Shown: positions 1-5,686 of the stretch, in pieces
Position numbering within the stretch: the stretch's first letter is position 1
Layout: each line of letters opens with the position of its first letter
Assembly: GCA_002503395.1 (NCBI GenBank)
Contig: DARQ01000127.1
Location: 9,492-16,422, forward strand
DNA from: Euryarchaeota archaeon UBA60
GTDB taxonomy: Archaea > Thermoplasmatota > Poseidoniia > Poseidoniales > Poseidoniaceae
DNA length: 6,931 nucleotides
Direction: 5' to 3'
Notes under the pieces: generated by a model
The model's input: only the letters and a program-made list of their open reading frames with translations
Database searches by the model: none
What the model was told of the DNA's origin: nothing
Program-made: the position numbers and the translations under genes

Positions 1-558
1 TAGTCTCATCTCGGCGATGATATCACTAGGGTCGACTATGGCCACCGGGCCGGTGCCGTTGCGTTGTCGGTCTCGGTCGCGTCGGCTCATCGCCGAATCA
101 ACCTGAGCGTCAACGTCTGGATTGAATTTGCTTCGCAGGTATACCCTTGAACATTTGGCAAGGAAATCATCGAGAACGGTTTCCAGATCATCGATTGAGT
201 GTGCAGCATCAATCGGCCAACCTTTGATGGCGCCATCGGTACCGGGTCGCCTCCCATTCCATATCTCCATGAGAACATCGCGCGGTTGAACGAATAACTC
301 AACCGACCATTCCTTGCCTGAATGCTGGGCGATAAGGACTGAATCCTCGTCATTCCAGCCACACAGATACATCATGTCGCTATTGTTGCGATAGGGGTGC
401 TCGACATCATTTGTCCGCACCGCCGGAGGGCGGGAGCAGATTATCAGTAAATCCTCGGTATCGAGTTGAGAGAGTAAACGAGACTGCCGCAGGCGATATT
501 CATCGTCGCCGACCGGTTCTGGAGCGACGCCAATGCCAGCCTCGAGTTCCGCGAACAT
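1..558 (-). CDS. pepP: Xaa-Pro aminopeptidase (aminopeptidase P), N-terminal part, cut by window edge
   Basis: Aminopeptidase P removes an N-terminal residue that precedes proline; it is a cytosolic dimetal M24 ('pita-bread') peptidase. The 186 codons visible cover the N-terminal aminopeptidase-P domain and stop just before the catalytic domain. Matches recalled from E. coli PepP are the stretch RTNDVEHPYRNNSD (48-61), which parallels RSADSEYPYRQNSD, then YLCGW (64-68), EIWNGRRPGTDGA (98-110), and the inter-domain EMRL at 183-186. The metal ligands (Asp, Asp, His, Glu, Glu) lie outside the window and cannot be checked. The ATG at 558-556 was chosen; an in-frame GTG lies five codons upstream (573-571), and neither has a convincing Shine-Dalgarno site. 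The gene begins 40 bases after the stop of the PKD-protein gene on the same strand, so it may be the third gene of that transcript. The family call is firm; activity is inferred. Confidence 0.9.
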   Translation of the reverse strand, partial: MFAELEAGIGVAPEPVGDDEYRLRQSRLLSQLDTEDLLIICSRPPAVRTNDVEHPYRNNSDMMYLCGWNDEDSVLIAQHSGKEWSVELFVQPRDVLMEIWNGRRPGTDGAIKGWPIDAAHSIDDLETVLDDFLAKCSRVYLRSKFNPDVDAQVDSAMSRRDRDRQRNGTGPVAIVDPSDIIAEMRL

Positions 559-598
559 GATTCGCCGATTCACTGAATACTCTTGAATTGACCGTAGG

Positions 599-2140
599 TC
601 AATTATTTTTCCCGGATTGCCATTTTGGAATTTCCCTAGCCTCGACCTTACGTCTGCTGCCAATGGTCCACATGGTCAAAGCTGATGCTAGAACTAGGAT
701 GATAATACCCAGGACAATGGAAATTATACCGAATTTATCGACCATGCCGCTGAATGAACTCGACTCAACCGATTCTGCCAACGGGTCTGCCGAGGAGCCG
801 AAGATCACAACTTCGATACTGATACTGTCGCTCGCCCCGTCGTCGTCACTAACCTGTAATCTCATTTTGTGAATTCCAGACATGGCAGAGTTTGGTAAGA
901 TGTAGGTCACGTCGTTGGACACTTCCTCACCATCAAATAACCAACTGTAGTACAGATTTTCATCGTCTTCTCCGACATCGTTTGAGAGTTCTGCACTAAA
1001 GGTCCAATTTTCGATTTCTGGAAGTCTGTGCAGAGTGCCATTTGCTGCCGGCATCCCGCCAATATACATCACTGCGGTAGGAACGACATTGGTCACAGTC
1101 ATATTATGAGTCGTTGTATTTCTATTTCCAGCATAATCAGTGACCGAGAGGGTGAACTGCCAAACCCCTGCCTGGTTGGGTACGATGTAGAGAAAACTCC
1201 CGAGTGATTCATTATTTGTAGGGCCTCGCACTGCTCCACTGGGCTCGGTGATGACCCACGAGAAGTAAATAGCGCTCATATTATCATCACTACCGGAACC
1301 ATCCAATATGACAGCACCACTCTGCTCATTAACATCACCGGGTCCGATTATTTTCGCTGTCGGTTCAGTGGCATCGATAATCACCATATTCGAAAGTGCA
1401 TGGCTTGTAAGCAAACTTTCTCCGCGAATAGAGATATAGGGATAGTATATATCGTCACTGACAATGTCCTTATTATCGGTGATTGATAAGCTGATTGAGA
1501 ACTCATTGCCAGACCAATCCCACTGCATTGGCACCGAGACAGAATTTTGCATAGGGTTGAAAATGGTATCCAGCATAGTTGCGCAAGTCCCAGAAAAATA
1601 CGAATCAGAACTACATAGAGAAAAGCGCGCTTCAAAAGTCTCGTTTTCCTCAGCGGTGAAAACCTCACCTTGGATTGTTAGAACATTTCTCACATATAGG
1701 CTACTCCATCCGGTAATAACGGCAAATGGGGTGTGGGGTGAGATCCCAAGAAACTCAACCCGAAATTCCGTGTACTGCTCAGCATTTCCCCACGTCATGT
1801 CAACCCAATAAACGCAAGAGCAAGAAGTGCCATTCAATGAGAAATTAGCACTCGTGACGTTATCAATTAAATATCCCATAACTAAATGTTCACGTTGCAC
1901 AGCGTCGAAAACTCCCCAATTGCCAGATTCTACGGACGCATCAATATTCCATTCTATGGAATAATCAATTCCACCCTCGTGGGTTACGCTAACATTGACC
2001 ATCTCGCCCATTTTCACCATGGCGAAAGATGCTACTTGCGATGACAAAGTCTCCGACTCATCAGAGTGATATGAGGGCGATTGTGCTAGCACCGATGAAA
2101 GGAGTAGAACAACCGCACAAACCATAATCCTGCGCCGCAC
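599..2140 (-). CDS. PKD-domain surface protein with signal peptide and C-terminal membrane anchor
   Basis: The function is unknown; the architecture is of a cell-surface protein held by one C-terminal helix. Residues 1-20 form a signal peptide (RRR n-region, hydrophobic core VVLLLSSVLA). Residues about 21-255 are extracytoplasmic, probably beta-rich, and not recognised; they hold four cysteines (107, 109, 176, 186). Two PKD-like domains follow: about 259-350, with DGSGSDDN at 280-287 and LSVTDYAGN at 331-339, and about 353-446, with YYSWLFDG at 397-404 and LQVSDDDG at 428-435. A membrane helix spans about 470-493, followed by a basic tail starting RRK that should stay in the cytoplasm. N-X-S/T sequons are frequent (for example N49, N94, N99, N103, N166, N287, N310, N341, N346, N367, N378), which fits archaeal N-glycosylation. 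The start is GTG at 2140 because GAGGT lies seven bases upstream and the start retains the RRR n-region; an ATG five codons downstream (2125) is the alternative. It lies 60 bases after the repeat-protein gene and is probably co-transcribed with it. Confidence 0.88.
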   Translation of the reverse strand: MRRRIMVCAVVLLLSSVLAQSPSYHSDESETLSSQVASFAMVKMGEMVNVSVTHEGGIDYSIEWNIDASVESGNWGVFDAVQREHLVMGYLIDNVTSANFSLNGTSCSCVYWVDMTWGNAEQYTEFRVEFLGISPHTPFAVITGWSSLYVRNVLTIQGEVFTAEENETFEARFSLCSSDSYFSGTCATMLDTIFNPMQNSVSVPMQWDWSGNEFSISLSITDNKDIVSDDIYYPYISIRGESLLTSHALSNMVIIDATEPTAKIIGPGDVNEQSGAVILDGSGSDDNMSAIYFSWVITEPSGAVRGPTNNESLGSFLYIVPNQAGVWQFTLSVTDYAGNRNTTTHNMTVTNVVPTAVMYIGGMPAANGTLHRLPEIENWTFSAELSNDVGEDDENLYYSWLFDGEEVSNDVTYILPNSAMSGIHKMRLQVSDDDGASDSISIEVVIFGSSADPLAESVESSSFSGMVDKFGIISIVLGIIILVLASALTMWTIGSRRKVEAREIPKWQSGKNN

Positions 2141-2147
2141 CGCACCA

Positions 2148-2152
2148 ACCTC
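2148..2152 (-). promoter_or_regulatory. Ribosome binding site for the PKD-protein gene
   Basis: GAGGT on the minus strand is followed by seven bases and then the GTG at 2140. It matches the core of the Shine-Dalgarno consensus and favours this GTG over the ATG at 2125, whose upstream bases fit less well. Confidence 0.5.
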
Positions 2153-2172
2153 AAGAGTAATTGCGACACGCC

Positions 2173-2188
2173 CTGACTATCAAGTCAG
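2173..2188. other. Small perfect hairpin between the repeat-protein and PKD-protein genes
   Basis: CTGACT and AGTCAG form a perfect 6-bp inverted repeat around the 4-base loop ATCA, 12 bases past the stop codon of the repeat-protein gene. No T-run follows it on either strand, so it does not look like an intrinsic terminator. It could be a processing or partial-termination element, or chance. Confidence 0.3.
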
Positions 2189-2200
2189 CGGCGACCTGTA

Positions 2201-5200
2201 TCATTCATTATACCAGTCGCAGTTCTGACCTTGACCCGGATAACTGAGCGGGTCACGGGGATTGGTATCCCACTTGTATTCGCAGTAGTTGACATGCCCA
2301 TCACCGTCACTGTCGATGTTTCTGTCGACTGAATCCATTGGGTCGAACTCGAAGTAATATTCCCACCCAGTGGCCATTCCATCATTGTCGTGGTCTTGGT
2401 AGTATACCTCTGGTCCATCATTCCAATCATCACCATCGGTATCATTGCTGATTGGGTTAGTGCCATTTTCATACTCTTCGAAATTAGTGAAATTCTCCAA
2501 GTTATCATAGAACCTCTTGCCATCTGGAGTGGTCGGGTCTATATTACAGTCCGAAGAGGTCGGGTCATCGTGACCGGGACAGTATTTATTGAGTAATGAG
2601 GTACGGTTCAATCCGTCATGGTCGGGGTCTTCATCACCATCATTGATGCCGTCGAAGTCAGAGTCAATCAGGGCTGGGTCCATCGGACCACGGGCGCCAT
2701 ATGACTCAAGGGTTGCATTGTCTACCAATCCTGATTGAATAGCCAACATTGAGTAGTAAACTTCCCATCCATCGGGTAGCAGGTCACCATCGGTATCATC
2801 GTCGACCGGATTGGTATTCCACCGGTCAGGCGCTTCGGCAGAATTGGTCAGGGTATCATTATCGACATCGTAGAGGGCATCATCGAGGCTACCTTCGGCT
2901 GGGTCCAAGGCCCAACGTCCGTCACAACTGCATTTGGAATTTGTCGGCATCTGGAATCCGCTGAGATTCATTTCGTGGATTTCATATTTCTTTACCTCGA
3001 TGAAGCCCTTCAGCCAATTATTCCACATGTAACCACCTGCGTCCAGACCACATTCATTCATCGATTCACAACCCGGTGGTAGCCACATGTCGCGCACCAC
3101 CCAGAGGCTGTGTGAATTCGAATTTTCTTCAATCGATTCCACCTGCATCTCCCAGCCATCCAACATCCCATCACCATCACTATCGTTGTTGGTGGGGTCT
3201 GTCGCAGATTGCCAGGGGCGGGGGATATAGAGCGCTTCTTGGCCGTCCATCAGTCCATCATCATCGGTGTCGGAATTATTTGCATGGGTCACATATCCAT
3301 CTGCGCCGATCTCTAATTCCTCGCCATCGACAAGTCCATCGTTATCGGTATCGTCCATGCACGGGCTGGTCGAGTAATTCTCCCCGGTGTCCTGCCATAT
3401 GTGACCGATAGTTGCTTCATGGTAATCATCCAAGCCATCGTTATCAGTATCGCTATTGCTGGCGTTCGAGCCCATGTCACAAACGCTGTTGAACTCCTTG
3501 AAGTCGGTCAGTCCATCATCATCGGTATCCCAGTCACCTGGGTCACTGATGACCCAAACCCGGTTCACACCATGGCTGACGACCAAAATCTCCCAGCCCA
3601 TCACCTCGATTCCATCGAGCAGGTTATCACCATCGGTATCGGGGTTTAGGGGGTCGGTAGAGCGACTGTCTGTCAGTCCATCTCCATCACGGTCACGGGC
3701 ATTGTATTCTTGTAGATTTGTGAACATCTCATCAGGCTCAACAACTGTGAGCCAAGGGGTCAGTCGGCTGCTGATTGTATCTCCTAGAGAAACGCTGATC
3801 GTGTAGACATATCCAGTCGAGGTTGCTCTGATTGGATAGATTATCGGGTTTCCGCCGGCCAAAGTCACCTGTGCCCGTGCAACGGTTTGGTTCTCCTCAA
3901 CCCAATCATCCAATTTGACATCGATTGCGTAAACCTTTGCCTCGCCTTCCAATTCCTCAAAGAAAGAACTGCCATCGCCATCGGCGTCCCACCCATCGTG
4001 ATCGGGGTCTTCATCCCAGTTCTCACCATCGGTGGCATTCAGACCATTACTGGATTCCCATCCGTCGGGCATCCCATCATTATCGGTATCGGCTAGCCAG
4101 GGGTTGGTGAAACTCATCTCTCCGAATTCGAAAGCGACCTGATATTCTTCCATATTATTCAGCCCATCTTCATCCCAATCATGGTAAGCGTCGGAGCCGT
4201 TGGTAGGGTCCAGTAACTGTGCCGAGGCGATAGCCGCGCCGGCGTGGGGGTGGTCATTGGGGTCGCTGAAGTAGAATTCAAATCCATCTGGCATGCCATC
4301 ACCATCGGTATCCCAATCGGAGGGGCCGTTGAATTTTCCATCGCCATCCATATCCTCAAGAAACCACGATATCAAGCCGCCACTCGCATCGGTGAATGGT
4401 GCTTTCTTGGTCATCGAGATACCGATACGGAGATAGAAATCATCTACGTTAACGTTGCCGTGGGCAATTTCAACACGGTCGCTGATGAGGTCACCATCAC
4501 TATCGGTGGATAGTGGATTAGTGCCATATGCTTCCTCTTCAAAATTGAACAGGCCATCACCATCGGAATCGAGAAGCGCATCGCAAGAGTGCTGACCGGC
4601 GATATTTGCCATCTCATCCCACGAAGGACGCTGATCATCCTGATCGAGAATCTGCTTGATTGCGCTGATTTTTGCCTCGGTTAATAGGCCACAATCCCAG
4701 TTGCCGGAAAGCGGGTTGAAGAGGTTGATATTCTCTCCGTCTTGAGCGGTTTGATTGTAATACATGTATTCGACTTCCCAACGGTCGTTGAGGCCATCAC
4801 CATCGGTATCCGCCAGTTTTGGCTCGGTACCGAATGCCTGCTCCTGCTGATTGGTCAAGCCATCTCGGTCGGGGTCGCCATTGGGCCCATCCTCGGGATT
4901 TGGCCAACTCTCGGTTTCATTTCCTTCACTGCTAGATTCCTCGCCGGTTGCCGGAGGGGCATTGTCATCATCAGCATCTCCGGAATCCAGAGGATTCAGG
5001 CCGTTGGCAACTTCCCAACCGTCCGTCAAACCATCATTATCGGTATCTTCCCGTAACGGGTCGGTACCGTATTGCACCTCTTCCATCTTATCGGGAAGTC
5101 CGTCGCCATCGGTGTCGATAGCCTGCGAAATCAATTCCTCATCTTTGAACAGGTCATCCTCTCCAGCCGGTTCAAACGAGCCCAGATTTTCACTGGTTTG

Positions 5201-5290
5201 GACGAATCCGCTCAACCCTACGAAAAGTGATCCGAAAATCATCGTGACCGTGATTGCAGTGTAAGCCATTTGATTGTGAGAGAGTACCAT
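2201..5290 (-). CDS. Large secreted/membrane-anchored TSP3-like calcium-binding repeat protein
   Basis: This 1029-residue protein is dominated by about 25 DxDxDGxxDxxE repeats, the thrombospondin type-3-like calcium-binding loop (for example 59-70, 82-93, 161-172, 327-338, 401-412, 588-599, 703-714, 993-1004). A hydrophobic segment at about 9-30 is a signal peptide or uncleaved anchor; there is no C-terminal helix. Loops interrupt the array. Residues 173-240 include a helical stretch and Cys200 and Cys236. Residues 452-518 resemble a biotinyl/lipoyl-type barrel without a modifiable lysine. Residues 551-599 have two calcium loops bracketing a GW...SDP segment, as in anthrax protective antigen. 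Residues 715-807 are a long insert with four cysteines. The mature part has 12 cysteines, all in or next to loops, suggesting disulfides. The likely role is an extracellular, calcium-rigidified rod for surface structure or adhesion; no enzyme domain is seen. The ATG at 5290 is chosen because AGGTG sits six bases upstream; the GTG at 5299 would lie inside that site. It is first in a leftward set with the PKD protein. Confidence 0.88.
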   Translation of the reverse strand: MVLSHNQMAYTAITVTMIFGSLFVGLSGFVQTSENLGSFEPAGEDDLFKDEELISQAIDTDGDGLPDKMEEVQYGTDPLREDTDNDGLTDGWEVANGLNPLDSGDADDDNAPPATGEESSSEGNETESWPNPEDGPNGDPDRDGLTNQQEQAFGTEPKLADTDGDGLNDRWEVEYMYYNQTAQDGENINLFNPLSGNWDCGLLTEAKISAIKQILDQDDQRPSWDEMANIAGQHSCDALLDSDGDGLFNFEEEAYGTNPLSTDSDGDLISDRVEIAHGNVNVDDFYLRIGISMTKKAPFTDASGGLISWFLEDMDGDGKFNGPSDWDTDGDGMPDGFEFYFSDPNDHPHAGAAIASAQLLDPTNGSDAYHDWDEDGLNNMEEYQVAFEFGEMSFTNPWLADTDNDGMPDGWESSNGLNATDGENWDEDPDHDGWDADGDGSSFFEELEGEAKVYAIDVKLDDWVEENQTVARAQVTLAGGNPIIYPIRATSTGYVYTISVSLGDTISSRLTPWLTVVEPDEMFTNLQEYNARDRDGDGLTDSRSTDPLNPDTDGDNLLDGIEVMGWEILVVSHGVNRVWVISDPGDWDTDDDGLTDFKEFNSVCDMGSNASNSDTDNDGLDDYHEATIGHIWQDTGENYSTSPCMDDTDNDGLVDGEELEIGADGYVTHANNSDTDDDGLMDGQEALYIPRPWQSATDPTNNDSDGDGMLDGWEMQVESIEENSNSHSLWVVRDMWLPPGCESMNECGLDAGGYMWNNWLKGFIEVKKYEIHEMNLSGFQMPTNSKCSCDGRWALDPAEGSLDDALYDVDNDTLTNSAEAPDRWNTNPVDDDTDGDLLPDGWEVYYSMLAIQSGLVDNATLESYGARGPMDPALIDSDFDGINDGDEDPDHDGLNRTSLLNKYCPGHDDPTSSDCNIDPTTPDGKRFYDNLENFTNFEEYENGTNPISNDTDGDDWNDGPEVYYQDHDNDGMATGWEYYFEFDPMDSVDRNIDSDGDGHVNYCEYKWDTNPRDPLSYPGQGQNCDWYNE
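2279..5116 (-). repeat. Array of about 25 degenerate coding repeats (DxDxDG calcium loops)
   Basis: On the plus strand the units read as variants of CCATCACCATCGGTATC, the complement of Asp-Thr-Asp-Gly-Asp-Gly codons. Some units are identical over 19 bases, for example 4295-4313 and 4793-4811. Spacing is irregular, from about 18 residues to over 100, because loops of different length separate the units. The repeats lie in one reading frame, so recombination between units could add or remove blocks without breaking the gene. They are protein repeats, not a CRISPR array. Confidence 0.85.
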
Positions 5291-5296
5291 TTTTGA

Positions 5297-5301
5297 CACC
5301 T
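5297..5301 (-). promoter_or_regulatory. Ribosome binding site deciding the start of the repeat-protein gene
   Basis: AGGTG on the minus strand is followed by TCAAAA and then ATG at 5290. The spacing of six bases suits a Shine-Dalgarno site. The alternative GTG start (5299-5297) is made of the last three bases of this same motif, so the two starts are mutually exclusive uses of it; the ATG is preferred. Confidence 0.55.
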
Positions 5302-5302
5302 A

Positions 5303-5686
5303 AGGGCGCAGACGCAGTCTGAACGTCCATCCGACTTCAAGTAATGAACATAAAAGTGATGGGTCTTAGATTCACTCCCGATTCGACGATTCAGTGATGA
5401 TTATCTCTCTTTTCAGGTGGTGAAATGCTGTACTCACCTACATTCTGCGACTTTTTACCATTCCTTGGCGGTCGGTGCTGATTGCCAGCAGCAAAGCAAT
5501 AAACCGGAGGCGGTGAATTTGAAGTTCTAGACAAGCGTTTCTGTATATTTCGGTCTTCCACATCACCTGTTCCCTCGGTGTTCGGCATTCTTCATCGCAG
5601 AAAATGTCCGAATTCATTCATTTGCCCTCTGGAATCGACATTAATCAGCAGTCAACCTCATACACCGAATCGTTACATTCAACTTC
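5303..5686. other. Divergent intergenic region, no gene recognised
   Basis: About 385 bases separate the leftward repeat-protein gene from rightward glyA. Besides the TATA-like element near 5350, GTATATTT at 5543-5550 is the most TATA-like string. It reads acceptably on either strand, but it would give glyA a leader of roughly 110 bases. Closer to glyA, only weak AT-rich strings are seen (around 5638-5662), and no Shine-Dalgarno site precedes the ATG. A 65-codon minus-strand frame (5588-5391) and a 17-codon plus-strand frame (5344-5397) look like chance. No tRNA or riboswitch signature was recognised. Confidence 0.5.
5350..5357 (-). promoter_or_regulatory. Candidate archaeal TATA box for the leftward gene set
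   Basis: The minus strand reads ACTTTTAT, close to the archaeal TATA element. With the usual spacing of about 25 bases, transcription would start near 5325-5330 and leave a leader of about 35-40 bases, enough to include the AGGTG site. No clear BRE is seen upstream, so this is a moderate candidate only. Confidence 0.35.

Noticed and set aside
87..362. A 91-codon minus-strand frame starting MAGMTRIQSL
   Set aside because: It overlaps pepP in another frame; the pepP frame carries clear family motifs across the same bases.
2173..2188. The hairpin as an intrinsic terminator ending the repeat-protein transcript
   Set aside because: The stem is only 6 bp and is not followed by a T-run; it is kept only as a low-confidence inverted repeat.
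2279..5116. Regularly recurring CCATCACCATCGG-like strings that could suggest a CRISPR array or tandem DNA repeat
   Set aside because: Spacing is irregular, the units diverge, and all lie in one long reading frame encoding DxDxDG calcium loops.
3456..5264. Several open frames on the plus strand opposite the repeat-protein gene (for example 3456-3806 and 4851-5264)
   Set aside because: They are antisense shadows: the Asp/Gly-rich codons of the real gene give few stops on the opposite strand, and the translations are low-complexity Ser/Pro/Ile-rich sequences.
5344..5397. A 17-codon plus-strand frame starting MNIKVMGLRF
   Set aside because: It is too short to support, has no ribosome binding site, and overlaps the candidate TATA element of the leftward genes.
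5486..5503. TGCTG...CAGCA inverted repeat in the intergenic region as a terminator or RNA element
   Set aside because: The stem is only 5 bp, with no T-run and no further support.
5391..5588. A 65-codon minus-strand frame in the intergenic region
   Set aside because: No recognisable domain, no ribosome binding site noticed, and atypical composition; probably chance.
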